From: Berberis thunbergii
Taxonomy: Eukaryota; Streptophyta; Magnoliopsida; Ranunculales; Berberidaceae
DNA: 64,000 nt
Reading direction: 5' to 3'
Assembly: GCA_003290165.1 (NCBI GenBank)
Contig: QNQO01002091.1
Location: 83,576 to 147,575 of the forward strand
How positions within the stretch are numbered: the first letter of the stretch is position 1; each line of letters starts with the position of its first letter. Under the pieces are notes generated by a model that made no database searches, was not told the DNA's origin, and saw only the letters and a program-made list of their open reading frames with translations. The position numbers were made by a program, and so were the translations under genes. This document shows, piece by piece, positions 37,491 through 51,953 of this stretch.

Positions 37491-38579
37491 TTTAAAGCTC
37501 TAAAACGTGTCCATTATGTAGTTTAATTACGATCTACACTTCATATTGCCCGTGCCTACGACATTCGATACTATATATTGTAAATACTATACTAATGACA
37601 CCAAGCTATAGGAAAATGCTTCGCAAGGAACTTTACATTCTTCAAAATACTAATTTTGAACTAAATGGAGTCATGAGCACACCTCCCAGTAACCCATAAA
37701 TAGTTTGCTTAGTTGAGATATCTCACAGACTAGAACGCATCGTTCCAACCTTGGCATTTGTTTACTGCTGAACCCATAAATTAGATGAATTGGGTAAGGA
37801 ACTGATTTCAGCAGAGCATGTCCAAGCAATGATTTCAGTAGGCGGTGTTCTTTCAAGGCTTTCTATGACTAATAAAATATTCATGATAATCATAGAAATC
37901 TATAAGAATCCTTTAAAATTCATCAAAATTCAATCATTTAAAATCCATAATAAACTATGTGGATTCCGTAAAATCCATTAAAATCCTTTGAAATTCTTTA
38001 AAATCCCGTGAGAACTTAAGAATTTGGTTTCATCTAAGTTTGTATTTATCATATGTATTTTGACATGTATTGTTTGTACCATTTTTTACATAACGATGTA
38101 AGAAAACTTTGTAACTTTCTTATTAGATTTATTTTATGTGGCCATTGACACTATTTTATCAATATTTGCTTAAAAAATGATGAGTCTATGTAGTAGATGG
38201 ATTTAATAAGTTGGGGCCAAATTTGATCTCCATTAGTAGCTAATCTCAACAACATTTTGGACATGCATGACAAAAAAAAGAAGTTTAGGAAGTTGAATGT
38301 TGATATTTCCATAAATTAATTTCAAAATCTTGTTAGGAAGAACCCAAGTACACATGGGACAACTAGTAATTAATTTGCAATATTTGATAAATATTATACT
38401 TTGATTTGGTTTTAACTGCAATAGTTATTTTAGGCAAGTTGTTTCATGCCAATTATTGATGGTAATAATCCATCTCAGGCTCCTAAACATTATAAATAGC
38501 TAAGACATTTGCAATCTCTACATCACAATTTCACAAACCCAAGATAGATTGTATCCTTGTTCTAAGTTGTGCGTACATT

Positions 38580-38939
38580 ATGACTAAGTTTTCCTTCACC
38601 CACATTTTCTTCTTGTTGTCATCGTTTTCTCAGGTTTGTCATTTTTTGTGTAGCCTAAGATTTATGAATATTTAGTTGATATTAAAAGTTTTTGATACCC
38701 CGAAAATATCGAAAATGGGCTTTGATGATGAGTTTTTGATACGTATTTGTTTACTGATCCATTGTGCAGTTGGAACAATGGCACAGAAACGATGCCAAGA
38801 GACATTACATAGGATTGGTTGTGAACTCTCCCATTGCCGTCAAGAGTGCTATCAAAAACACGGGTTAGGAGGCCAAGGTGTATGTACCTATAACGGTGCA
38901 GCTCAGACTTACGCGTGTGTTTGTATCTATAATTGTTAA
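38580..38939 (+). pseudogene. defensin-like gene copy 11, exon 1 frameshift
   Basis: Exon 2 (38770-38939) is intact and encodes the full mature peptide. Exon 1 has four instead of five T in CACATTTTTC, which shifts the signal peptide frame. A single homopolymer miscall would explain this, so the copy may in fact be functional. Confidence 0.75.
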
Positions 38940-39476
38940 CTATGTTATACCTATAATTGTGTTTTATGTTGGCTCAAGTTTCATTAATAAAGAATTAGCA
39001 CATTATTGAAATAATAAAATTGTATTTTATTCTATTTATCTTGAAGTAACATTTTAAATTTCACACATTAGAAATTTCACGTACATAATATTTTGTATGA
39101 AATGCACACAATGAAAATTGTTTGTATGTCTCGTTTGGTGAAACATATGGTGTGTTTGATTGAAAGAAAAAGATGATAATATAGAAGAAGACTTGTGAAA
39201 ATAACAAGAGAAAGCATGGTGGGACAACAAAAAAATATCGAGAGGGAAGGTAGAACTTGAAGTTGATCATAACTTCATGAAGAAAAAAAAAAAAAATCTT
39301 TGGCATACTTACCCAACGCTTTTTTATTTTTCTATAAAATAATCAAAACTTTCTACCCTAAAGATATAATGGTCAATATATTCATGTCAACCATTTGCAA
39401 ACCACATTCAAAGACACATTGTTTTATAAATTTTAACCTTCTACTACTTTATCTTAAAAAACTACTCTAAAACGTG

Positions 39477-39832
39477 GTCTACCAATTATAGCTGAGTTGG
39501 TCGGACATCCACTATTCTTGTGAGAGGTCGCGGGTTTGAAACTGACTAATTAGAATTTTATGAGTTTTCGCCCGATTATAAGGAGCACATGTGTTCCACT
39601 ATTGATAAGCCTTTAGGTATTGAATGCAAATGCTTAGATGGACTAGACCAGAGTGAAGTGAAAGCAAGTCTCCATACGAGTTGGAGGCGACGAGGATATT
39701 AAGTAGCAATAATATTGTAGCTTTTGAGCCTGGTTTGATTCACCCTATAAGGTCAGTCATGCAGCCTTCGGGCATGGATTAGTAAATAAATAAAAATGGT
39801 CAACAACCCAATTTAAAAAAAAAATTAAAAAA
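39477..39832 (+). mobile_element. tRNA-derived SINE, copy 11, 42-bp internal deletion
   Basis: Same deletion between GAAAGCAAGTCT repeats as copy 6, and the same mixed A/T tail, indicating a shared unit ancestor. Confidence 0.8.
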
Positions 39833-41253
39833 TTAAAAGCTCTAAAACACGTCCATTATGCAGTTTAATTACGATCTACACTTCATATTGCCCGTGCCTA
39901 CGACATTCGATACTATATATTGTAAATACTATACTAATGACACCAAGCTATAGGAAAATGCTTCGCAAGGAACTCCTCAAATGACAGTGTGATCATTAGA
40001 TGTTTGTGTTCGCATGTTCATGGATTTGATACTTCTATGAAAAATGTCTAACCATAAAATGTCCCTAAATCAGGATCATCAAATGATGGATCTGCTACTA
40101 GTGCTTCTGGCTGGTACTGATGGATCTGGTTCTTCTACTACATCAGGAACATAGTGAACAGCTTAGCCTGTAGGATTTACTGGATCAACTGCATATGCTA
40201 TAGAATTTGCAACTAAAGCTGGGTGTAATGTTGAAATATTTTAATCTCAAAATATTCTAGTTAATTCAATGAAATAAAAACCAAGATTTTTTTAGGACTA
40301 AATTTAATTCCTTCATCTTTACATTCTTCAAAATACTAATTTTGAACTAAATGGAGTCATGAACACACCTCCCAGTAACCCATAAATAGTTTGCTTAGTT
40401 GAGATATCTCACAGACTAGAACGCATCGTTCCAACCTTGGCATTTGTTTACTGCTGAACCCATAAATTAGATGAATTGGGTAAGGAACTGATTTCAGCAT
40501 AGCAAGTCCAAGCAATGATTTCAGTAGGCGGTGTTCTTTCAAGGCTTTCTATGACTAATAAAATATTCATGTAATCCATAGAAATCTATAAGAATCCTTT
40601 AAAATTCATCAAAATTCAATCATTTAAAATCCATAATAAACTATGTGGATCCGTAAAATCCATTAAAATCCTTTGAAATTCTTTAAATCCCGTGAAACTT
40701 AAGAATTTGGTTTCATCTAAGTTTGTATTTATCATATGTATTTTGACATGTATTGTTTGTACCATTTTTTACATAACGATGTAAGAAAACTTTGTAACTT
40801 TTCTTATTAGATTTATTTTATGTGGCCATTGACACTATTTATCAATATTTGCTTAAAAAATGATGAGTCTATTATAGATGATTTAATAGTTGGGGCCAAA
40901 TTTGATCTCCATTAGTAGCTAATCTCAACAACATTTTGGACATGCATGACAAAAAAAAAGAAGTTTAGGAAGTTGAATGTTGATATTTCCATAATTAATT
41001 TCAAAATCTTGTTAGGAAGAACCCAAGTACACATGGGACAACTAGTAATTAATTTGCAATTTTGATAAATATTATACTTTGATTTGGTTTTAACTGCAAT
41101 AGTTATTTTAGGCAAGTTGTTTCATGCCAATTATTGATGGTAATAATCCATCTCAGGCTCCTAACATTATAATAGCTAAGACATTTGCAATCTCTACATC
41201 ACAATTTCACAAACCCAAGATGATTGTATCCTTGTTCTAAGTGTGCGTACATT

Positions 41254-41615
41254 ATGACTAAGTTTTCCTTCACCCACATTTTTCTTCTTGTTGTCATCGT
41301 TTTCTCAGGTTTGTCATTTTTTGTGTAGCCTAAGATTTATGAATATTTAGTTGATATTAAAAGTTTTTGATACCCCCGAAAATATCGAAAATGGGCTTTG
41401 ATGATGAGTTTTTGATACGTATTTGTTTACTGATCCATTGTGCAGTTGGAACAATGGCACAGAAACGATGCCAAGAGACATTACATAGGATTGGTTGTGA
41501 ACTCTCCCATTGCCGTCAAGAGTGCTATCAAAAACACGGGTTAGGAGGCCAAGGTGTATGTACCTATAACGGTGCAGCTCAGACTTACGCGTGTGTTTGT
41601 ATCTATAATTGTTAA
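41254..41615 (+). CDS. defensin-like peptide, copy 12, intact
   Basis: Exons 41254-41308 and 41446-41615. Product identical to copy 5. The intron has one additional C (GATACCCCCGAA). Non-coding sequence around it has several single-base losses, yet the coding exons are clean. Confidence 0.88.
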
Positions 41616-42145
41616 CTATGTTATACCTATAATTGTTTTATGTTGGCTCAAGTTTCATTAATAAAGAATTAGCACATTATTGAAATAATAAAATTGTATT
41701 TATTCTATTTATCTTGAAGTAACATTTTAAATTTCACACATTAGAAATTTCACGTACATAATATTTGTATGAAATGCACACAATGAAATTGTTTGTATGT
41801 CTCGTTTGGTGAAACATATGGTGTGTTGATTGAAAGAAAAAAGATGATAATAATATACAAGAAGACTTGTGAAAATAACAAGAGAAAGCATGGTGGTGAC
41901 AACAAAAAAATATCGAGAGGGAAGGTAGAACTTGAAGTTGATCATAACTTCATGAAGAAAAAAAAAAAAAAATCTTTGGCATACTTACCCACGCTTTTTA
42001 TTTTCTATAAAATAATCAAAACTTTCTACCCTAAAGATATAATGTCAATATATTTCATGTCAACCATTGCAAACCACATTCAAAGACACATTGTTTATAA
42101 TTTAACCTTCTACTACTTTATCTTAAAAAACTACTCTAAAACGTG

Positions 42146-42536
42146 GTCTACCAATTATAGCTGAGTTGGTCGGACATCCACTATTCTTGTGAGAGGTCGC
42201 GGGTTTGAAACTGACTAATTAGAATTTTATGAGTTTTCGCCCGATTATAAGGAGCACATGTGTTCCACTATTGATAAGCCTTTAGGTATTGAATGCAATT
42301 GCTTAGATGGACTAGACCAGAGTGAAGTGAAAGCAAGTCTTCATGCAAGTGGAGGATAGACCGGAGCGAAAGCAAGTCTCCATACGAGTTGGAGGCGACG
42401 ACGATACTAAGTAGCAATAATATTGTAGCTTTCGAGCCTGGTTTGATTCACCCTATAAGGTCAGTCATGCAGCCTTCGGGCATGGATTAGTAAATAAATA
42501 AAAATGGTCAACAACCCAATTTAAAAAAAAAAAAAA
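42146..42536 (+). mobile_element. tRNA-derived SINE, copy 12
   Basis: Includes the internal 42-bp segment with small losses. Shares GACGACGATACTAAG and GCTTTCGAGCC with copy 14, distinguishing both from the other copies. Confidence 0.8.
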
Positions 42537-43624
42537 TTTAAAGCTCTAAAGCGTGTCCATTATGCAGTTTAATTACGATCTACACTTCATATTGCCCGTG
42601 CCTACGACATTCGATACTATATATTGTAAATACTATACTAATGACACCAAGCTATAGGAAAATGCTTCGCAAGGAACTTTACATTCTTCAAAATACTAAT
42701 TTTGAACTAAATGGAGTCATGAGCACACCTCCCAGTAACCCATAAATAGTTTGCTTAGTTGAGATATCTCACAGACTAGAACGCATCGTTCCAACCTTGG
42801 CATTTGTTTACTGCTGAACCCATAAATTAGATGAATTGGGTAAGGAACTGATTTCAGCAGAGCATGTCCAAGCAATGATTTCAGTAGGCGGTGTTCTTTC
42901 AAGGCTTTCTAAGACTAATAAAATATTCATGATAATCCATAGAAATCTATAAGATCCTTTAAAATTCATCAAAATTCAATCATTTAAAATCCATAATAAA
43001 CTATGTGGATTCCGTAAATCCATTAAAATCCTTTGAAATTCTTTTAAAATCCCGTGAGAACTTAAGAATTTGTTTCATCTAAGTTTGTATTTATCATATG
43101 TATTTTGACATGTATTGTTTGTACCATTTTTTACATAACGATGTAAGAAAACTTTGTAACTTTCTTATTAGATTTATTTTATGTGGCCATGACACTATTT
43201 TATCAATATTTGCTTAAAAAATGATGAGTCTATGTATTAGATGGATTTAATAAGTTGGGGCCAAATTTGATCTCCATTAGTAGCTAATCTCAACAACATT
43301 TGGACATGCATGACAAAAAAAAAGAAGTTTAGGAAGTTGAATGTTGATATTTCCATAAATTAATTTCAAAATCTTGTTAGGAAGAACCCAAGTACACATG
43401 GGACAACTAGTAATTAATTTGCAATATTTTGATAAATATTATACTTTGATTTGGTTTAACTGCAATAGTTATTTTAGGCAAGTTGTTTCATGCCAATTAT
43501 TGATGGTAATAATCCATCTCAGGCTCCTAAACATTATAAATAGCTAAGACATTTTGCAATCTCTACATCACAATTTCACAAACCCAAGATAGATTGTATC
43601 CTTGTTCTAAGTTGTGCGTACATT

Positions 43625-43986
43625 ATGACTAAGTTTCCTTCACCCACCATTTTTCTTCTTGTTGTCATCGTTTTCTCAGGTTTGTCATTTTTTTGTGTAG
43701 CCTAAGATTTATGAATATTTAGTTGATATTAAAGTTTTTGATACCCCGAAAATATCGAAAATGGGCTTTGATGATGAGTTTTTGATACGTATTTGTTTAC
43801 TTGATCCATTGTGCAGTTGGAAACAATGGCACAGAAACGATGCCAAGAGACATTACATAGGATTGGTTGTGAACTCTCCCATTGCCGTCAAGAGTGCTAT
43901 CAAAAAACACGGTTAGGAGGCCAAGGTGTATGTACCTATAACGGTGCAGCTCAGACTTACGCGGTGTTTGTATCTATAATTGTTAA
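43625..43986 (+). pseudogene. defensin-like gene copy 13, several indels
   Basis: Exon 1 has a T loss and a later C gain that restore the frame (MTKFPSPTIFLL). Exon 2 gains an A at TTGGAAACAATGG and has further gains and losses at AAAAAACACGG and GCGGTGTTTG, so the mature peptide is not encoded. Confidence 0.85.
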
Positions 43987-44520
43987 CTATGTTATACCTA
44001 TAATTGTGTTTTATTTGGATCAAGTTTCATTAATAAAGAATTAGCACATTATTGAATAATAAATTGTATTTTATTCTATTTATCTTGAAGTAACATTTTA
44101 AATTTCACACATTAGAAATTTCACGTACATAATATTTTGTATGAAATCCACACAATGAAATTGTTTGTATGTCTCGTTGGTGAAACATATGGTGTGTTTG
44201 ATTGAAAGAAAAAAGATGATAATAATATAGAAGAAGACTTGTGAAAATAACAAGAGAAAGCATGGTGGGTGACAACAAAAAAATATCGAGAGGGAAGGTA
44301 GAACTTGAAGTTGATCATAACTTCATGAAGAAAAAAAAAAAAAATCTTTGGCATACTTACCCAACGCTTTTTTATTTTTCTATAAAATAATCAAAACTTT
44401 CTACCCTAAAATAATGGTCAATATATTCATGTCAACCATTTGCAAACCACATTCAAAGACACATTGTTTTATAAATTTTAACCTTCTACTACTTATCTTA
44501 AAAAACTACTCTAAAACGTG

Positions 44521-44871
44521 GTCTACCAATTATAGCTGAGTTGGTCGGACATCCACTATTCTTGTGAGAGGTCGCGGGTTTTGAAACTGACAATTAGAAT
44601 TTTATGAGTTTTCGCCCGATTATAAGGAGCACATGTGTTCCACTATTGATAAGCCTTTAGTATGAATGCAAATGCTTAGATGGACTAGACCAGAGTGAAG
44701 TGAAAGCAAGTCTCCATACGAGTTGGAGGCGACGAGGATATTAAGTAGCAATAATATGTAGCTTTTGAGCCTGGTTTGATTCACCTATAAGGTCAGTCAT
44801 GCAGCCTTCGGGCATGATTAGTAAATAAATAAAAATGGTCAACACCCAATTTAAAAAAAAAATTAAAAAAA
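44521..44871 (+). mobile_element. tRNA-derived SINE, copy 13, 42-bp internal deletion
   Basis: Same deletion class as copies 6 and 11. Additional single-base changes, including an inserted T in the box B area (GGGTTTTGAAAC). Confidence 0.8.
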
Positions 44872-46300
44872 TTAAAAGCTCTAAAACACGTCCATTATGC
44901 AGTTTAATTACGATCTACACTTCATATTGCCCGTGCCTACGACATTCGATACTATATATTGTAAATACTATACTAATGACACCAAGCTATAGGAAAATGC
45001 TTCGCAAGGAACTCCTCAAATGACAGTGTGATCAATTATGATGTTTGTGTTCGCATGTTCATGGATTTGATACTTCTATGAAAAATGTCTAACCATAAAA
45101 TGTCCCTAAATCAGGATCATCAAATGATGGATCTGCTACTAGTGCTTCTGGCTGGTACTGATGGATCTGGTTCTTCTACTACATCAGGAACATAGTGAAC
45201 AGCTTAGCCTGTAGGATTACTGGATCAACTGCATATGCTATAGAATTTGCAACTAAAGCTGGGTGTAATGTTGAAATATTTTAATCTCAAATATTCTAGT
45301 TAATTCAATGAAATAAAAACCAAGATTTTTTTTAGGACTAATTAATTCCTTCATCTTTACATTCTTCAAAATACTAATTTTGAACTAAATGGAGTCATGA
45401 ACACACCTCCCAGTAACCCATAAATAGTTTGCTTAGTTGAGATTCTCACAGACTAGAACGCATCGTTCCAACCTTGGCATTTGTTTACTGCTGAACCCAT
45501 AAATTAGATGAATTGGGTAAGAACTGATTTCAGCATAGCAAGTCCAAGCAATGATTTCAGTAGGCGGTGTTCTTTCAAGGCTTTCTATGACTAATAAAAA
45601 ATTCATGATAATCCATAGAAATCTATAAGAATCCTTTAAAATTCATCAAAATTCAATCATTTAAAATCCATAATAAACTATGTGGATTCCGTAAAATCCA
45701 TTAAATCCTTTGAAATTCTTTAAAATCCCTGTGAGAACTTAAGAATTACGTTCATCTAAGTTGTATTTATCATATGTATTTTGATATGTATTGTTTTGTA
45801 CCATTTTTTACATAACGATGTAAGAAAACTTTGTAACTTTTTTATTAGATTTATTTTATGTGGCCATTGACACTATTTATCAATATTTGCTTAAAAAATG
45901 ATGAGTCTATGTAGTAGATGGATTTAATAAGTTGGGCCAATTTGATCTCCATTAGTAGCTAATCTCAACAACATTTTGGACATGCATGACAAAAAAAAAA
46001 GAAGTTTAGGAAGTTGAATGTTGATATTTCCATAAATTAATTTCAAAATCTTGTTAGGAAGAACCCAAGTACACATGGACAACTAGTAATTAATTTGCAA
46101 TATTTTGATAAATATTATACTTTGATTTGGTTTTAACTGCAATAGTTATTTTAGGCAAGTTGTTTCATGCCAATTATTGATGGTAATAATCCATCTCAGG
46201 CTCCTAAACATTATAAATAGCTAAGACATTTGCAATCTCTACATCACAATTTCACAAACCCAAGATAGATTGTATCCTTGTTCTAAGTTGTGCGTACATT

Positions 46301-46656
46301 ATGACTAAGTTTCCTTCACCCACATTTTTCTTCTTTTGTCATCGTTTTCTCAGGTTTGTCATTTTTGTGTAGCTTAAGATTTATGAATATTTAGTTGATA
46401 TTAAAAGTTTTTGATACCCCGAAATATCGAAAATGGGCTTTGATGATGAGTTTTTGATACGTATTTGTTTACTGATCCATTGTGCAGTTGGAACAATGGC
46501 ACAGAAACGATGCCAAGAGACATTACATAGGATTGGTTGTGAACTCTCCCATTGCCGTCAAGAGTGCTATCAAAAACACGGTTAGGAGGCCAAGGTGTAT
46601 GTACCTATAACGGTGCAGCTCAGACTTACGCGTGTGTTTGTATCTATAATTGTTAA
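46301..46656 (+). pseudogene. defensin-like gene copy 14, frameshifted
   Basis: Exon 1 loses a T in AAGTTTTCC and a base in TTCTTTTGTCATC. Exon 2 loses a G in CACGGGTTAGG. Confidence 0.85.
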
Positions 46657-47198
46657 CTATGTTATACCTATAATTGTGTTTTATGTTGGCTCAAGTTTCA
46701 TTAATAAAGAATTAGCACATTATTGAAATAATAAAATTGTATTTTATTCTATTTATCTTGAAGTAACATTTTAAATTTCACACATTAGAAATTTCACGTA
46801 CATAATATTTTGTATGAAATGCACACAATGAAAATTGTTTGTATGTCTCGTTTGGTGAAACATATGGTGTGTTTGATTGAAAGAAAAAAGATGATAATAA
46901 TATAGAAAAGACTTGTGAAAATAACAAGAGAAAGCATGGTGGGTGACAACAAAAAAATATCGAGAGGGAAGGTAGAACTTGAAGTTGATCATAACTTCAT
47001 GAAGAAAAAAAAAAAAAATCTATGGCATACTTACCCAGCGCTTTTTTATTTTTCTATAAAATAATCAAAACTTTTCTACCCTAAAGATATAATGGTCAAT
47101 ATATTATGTCAACCATTTGCAAACCACATTCAAAGACACATTGTTTTATTAATTTTAACCTTCTACTACTTTATCTTAAAAAACTACTCTAAAACGTG

Positions 47199-47596
47199 GT
47201 CTACCAATTATAGCTGAGTTGGTCGGACATCCACTATTCTTGTGAGAGGTCGCGGGTTTGAAACTGACTAATTAGAATTTTATGAGTTTTCGCCCCGATT
47301 ATAAGGAGCACATGTGTTCCACTATTGATAAGCCTTTAGGTATTGAATGCAATTGCTTAGATGGACTAGACCAGAGTGAAGTGAAAGCAAGTCTTCATGC
47401 AAGGTGGAGGCGATAGACCGGAGCGAAAGCAAGTCTCCATACGAGTTGGAGGCGACGACGATACTAAGTAGCAATAATATTGTAGCTTTCGAGCCTGGTT
47501 TGATTCACCCTATAAGGTCAGTCATGCAGCCTTCGGGCATGGATGTAGTAAATAAATAAAATGGTCAACAACCCAATTTAAAAAGCAAATAAAAAA
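47199..47596 (+). mobile_element. tRNA-derived SINE, copy 14
   Basis: Includes the 42-bp segment. The tail is AAAAAGCAAATAAAAAA instead of pure A, a variant seen elsewhere only in copy 19. Confidence 0.8.
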
Positions 47597-49040
47597 TTTA
47601 AAGCTCTAAAGCGCGTCCATTATGCAGTTTAATTACGATCTACACTTCATATTGCCCGTGCCTACGACATTCGATACTATATATTGTAAATACTATACTA
47701 ATGACACCAAGCTATAGGAAAATGCTTCGCAAGGAACTCCTCAAATGACAGTGTGATCATTAGGATGTTTGTGTTCGCATGTTCGTGGATTTGATACTTC
47801 TATGAAAAATGTCTAACCATAAAATGTCCCTAAATCAGGATCATCAAATGATGGATCTTCTACTAGTGCTTCTGGCTGGTACTGATGGATCTGGTTCTTC
47901 AACTACATCAGGAACATAGTGAACAGCTTATCTTTGTAGGATTTACTGGATCAACTGCCTATGCTGTAGAATTTTCCACTAAAGCTGGGTGTAATGTTGA
48001 AATATTTTAAATCTCAAAATATTCTAGTTAATTCAATGAAATAAAAACCAAGATTTTCTTTAGGACTAAATTTAATTCCTTCATCTTTACATTCTTCATA
48101 ATACTATTTTGAACTAAATGGAGTCATGAACACACCTCTCAGTAACCCATAAATAGTTTGCTTAGTTGAGATATCTCACAGACTAGAACGCATCGTTCCA
48201 ACCTTGGCATGTTGTTTACTGCTGAAACCCATAAATTAGATGAATTGGGTAAGGAACTGATTTTAGCAGAGCAAGTCCAAGCAATGATTTTCAATAGGCG
48301 GTGTTCTTTTCAAGGCTTCTATGACTAATAAAAATTCATGATAATCCATAGAAATTAAATCTATAAGAATCCTTTAAAATTCATCAAAATTCAATCATTT
48401 AAAATCCATAATAAACTATTTGGATTCCGTTAAAATCCATTAAATCCTTTGAAATTCTTTAAAATCCTGTGAGAACTTAAGAATTAGGTTTCATCTAAGT
48501 TTGTATTTATCATATGTATTTTGACATGTATTGTTTGTACCATTTTTTACATAACGATGTAAGAAAACTTTGTAACTTTTTATTGGATTTATTTATGTGG
48601 CCATTGACACTATTTTATCAATATTTGCTTAAAAATGATGAGTCTATGTAGTAGATGGATTTAATAAGTTGGGGCCAAATTTGATCTCCATTAGTAGCTA
48701 ATCTCAACAACATTTTGGACATGCATGACAAAAAAAAAAGAAGATTAGGAAGTTGAATGTTGATATTTCCATAAATTAATTTCAAAATCTTGTTAGGAAG
48801 AACCCAAGTACACATGGGACAACTAGTAATTAATTTGCAATATTTTGATAAATATTATACTTTGATTTGGTTTTAACTGCAATAGTTATTTTAGGCAAGT
48901 TGTTTCATGCCAATTATTGATGGTAATAATCCATCTCAGGTTCCTAAACATTATAAATAGCTAAGACATTTGCAATCTCTACATCACAATTTCACAAACC
49001 CAAGATAGATTGTATCCTTGTTCTAAGTTGTGCGTACATT

Positions 49041-49400
49041 ATGACTAAGTTTTGCTTCACCCACATTTTTCTTCTTGTTGTCATCGTTTTCTCAGGTTGT
49101 CATTTTTTGTGTAGCCTAAGATTTATGAATATTTAGTTGATATTAAAAGTTTTTGATACCCGAATATATTCATAAATGGGCTTTGATGATGAGTTTTTGA
49201 TACGTATTTGTTTACTGATCCATTGTGCAGTTGGAACAATGGCACAGAAACGATGCCAAGAGACATTACATAGGATTGGTTGTGAACTCTCCCATTGCCG
49301 TCAAGAGTGCTACCAAAAACACGGGTTAGGAGGCCAAGGTGTATGTACCTATAACGGTGCAGCTCAGACTTACGCGTGTGTTTGTATCTATAATTGTTAA
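49041..49400 (+). CDS. defensin-like peptide, copy 15, intact, Ser5Cys in signal peptide
   Basis: Exons 49041-49095 and 49231-49400. The mature peptide is identical to copy 5, and one tyrosine codon is TAC instead of TAT. Codon 5 is TGC instead of TCC, so the start reads MTKFCFTHIFLL. The added Cys lies in the signal peptide and should be removed on cleavage. The same change is in copies 20 and 21. Confidence 0.88.
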
Positions 49401-49945
49401 CTATGTTATACCTATAATTGTGTTTTATGTTGGCTCAAGTTTCATTAATAAAGAATTAGCACATTATTGAAATAAAAAAATTGTATTTTATTCTATTTAT
49501 CTTGAAGTAACATTTTAAATTTCACACATTAGAAATCTCACGTACATAATATTTTGTATGAAATGCACACAATGAAATTGTTTGTATGTCTCGTTTGGTG
49601 AAACATATGGTGTGTTTGATTGAAGAAAAAAAGATGATAATAATATAGAAGAAGACTTGTGAAAATAACAAGAGAATGCATGGTGGGTGACAAAAAAAAA
49701 ATATCGAGAGGGAAGGTAGAACTTGAAGTTGATCATAACTTCATGAAGAAAAAGAAAAAAAAATCTTTGGCATACTTACCCAACACTTTTTAATTTTTTC
49801 TATAAACAATCAAAACTTTATACCCTAAAGATATAATGTCAATATATTCATGTCAACCATTTGCAAACCACATTCCAAAGACACATTGTTTTATATAAAT
49901 TTTAACCTTCTACTACTTTATCTTAAAAAACTACTCTAAACGTGG

Positions 49946-49963
49946 TCTAACCAATTATAGCTG
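49946..49963 (+). mobile_element. SINE stub, copy 15 (deleted)
   Basis: Only the first bases up to CCAATTATAGCTG remain. The sequence then jumps to GATCAACTGCC, which normally lies several hundred bases beyond the SINE. CTG is shared at the joint. Confidence 0.8.
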
Positions 49964-51051
49964 GATCAACTGCCTATGCTATAGAATTTGCAACTAAAGC
50001 TGGGTGTAATGTTGAAATATTTTAATCTCAAAATATTGTAGTTAAATTCAATGAAATAAAACCAAGATTTTTTTTAGGACTAAATTTAATTCCTTCATCT
50101 TTACATTTCCTTCAAAATATTAATTTTGAAACTAAATGGAGTCATGAACACACCTCTCAGTAACCCATAAATAGTTTGCTTAGTTGAGATATCTCACAGA
50201 CTAGAACGCATCGTTCCAACCTTGGCATTTGTTTACTGCTGAACCCATAAATTAGATGAATTGGGTAAGGAACTGCTTTCAGCAGAGCAAGTCCAAGCAA
50301 TGATTTCAGTAGGCGGTGTTCTTTCAAGGCTTTCTATGACTAATAAAAAATTTATGATAATCCATGGAAATCTATAAGAAACCTTTAAAATTCATCAAAA
50401 TTCAATCATTTAAAATCCATAATACACTATGTGGATTCCGTAAAATCCATTAAAATCCCTTGAAGTTTTTTAAAATCCTGTGAGAACTTAAGAATTAGGT
50501 TTCATCTAAGTTTGTATTTATCATATGTATTTTGACATGTATTGTTTGTACCATTTTTTACATAACGATGTAAGAAAACTTTGTAACTTTTTTATTAAAT
50601 TTATTTTATGTGGCCATTGACACTATTTTATCAATATTTGCTTAAAAAATGATGAGTCTATGTAGTAGATGGGATTTAATAAGTTGGGGCAAATTTGATC
50701 TCCATTAGTAGCTAATCTCAACAACATTTTGGACATGCATGACAAAAAAAAAGTTTAGGAAGTTGAAATGGTTATATTTCCATAAATTAATTTCAAAATC
50801 TTGTTAGGAAGAACCCAAGTACACATGGGACAGCTAGTAATTAATTTGCAATATTTTGATAAATATTATAATTTGATTTGGTTTTAACTGCAATAGTTAT
50901 TTTAGGCAAGTTGTTTCATGCCAATTATTGATGGTAATAATCCATCTCAGGCTCCTAAACATTATAAATAGCTAAGACATTTGCAATCTCTACATCACAA
51001 TTTCACAAACCCAAGATAGATTGTATCCTTGTTCTAAGTTGTGCGTACATT

Positions 51052-51412
51052 ATGACTAAGTTTTCCTTCACCCACATTTTTCTTCTTGTTGTCATCGTTT
51101 TCTCAGGTTTGTCATTTTTTGTGTAGCCTAAGATTTATGAATATTTTGTTGATATTAAAAGTTTTTGATACCCCGAAAATATCGAAAATGGGCCTTTGAT
51201 GATGAGTTTTTGATACGTATTTGTTTACTGATCCATGTGCAGTTGGACAATGGCACAGAAACGATGCCAAGAGACATTACATAGGATTGGTTGTGAACTC
51301 TCCCATTGCCGTCAAGAGTGCTATCAAAAACACGGGTTAGGAGGCCAAGGTGTATGTACCTATAACGGTGCAGCTCAGACTTACGCGTGTGTTTTGTATC
51401 TATAATTGTTAC
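51052..51412 (+). pseudogene. defensin-like gene copy 16, exon 2 frameshift
   Basis: Exon 1 is intact. Exon 2 has lost an A in TTGGAACAATGG right after the acceptor, and has a T gain near the end (GTGTTTTGTATC). Confidence 0.8.
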
Positions 51413-51953
51413 TATGTTATACCTATAATTGTGTTTTATGTTGGCTCAAGTTTCATTAATAAAGAATTAGCACATTATTGAAATAATAAAATTGTATTTT
51501 ATTCTATTTATCTTGAAGTAACATTTTAAAATTTCACACATTAGAAATTTCACGTACATAATATTTTGTATGAAATGCACACAATGAAAATTGTTTTGTA
51601 TGTCTCGTTTGGTGAAACATATGGTGTGTGTGATTGAAGAAAAAAGATGATAATAATATACAAGAAGACTTGTGAAAATAACAAGAGAAAGCATGGTGGG
51701 TGACAACAAAAAAATATCGAGAGGGAAGGTAGAACTTGAAGTTGATCATAACTTCATGAAAAAAAAAAAAAAATCTTTGGCATACTTACCCAACGCTTTT
51801 TATTTTTTCTATAAAATAATCAAAACTTTCTACCCTAAAGATATAATGGTCAATATATTCATGTCAACCATTTGCAAACCACATTCAAAGACACATTGTT
51901 TTATAAATTTTAACCTTCTACTACTTTATCTTAAAAAACTACTCTAAAACGCG

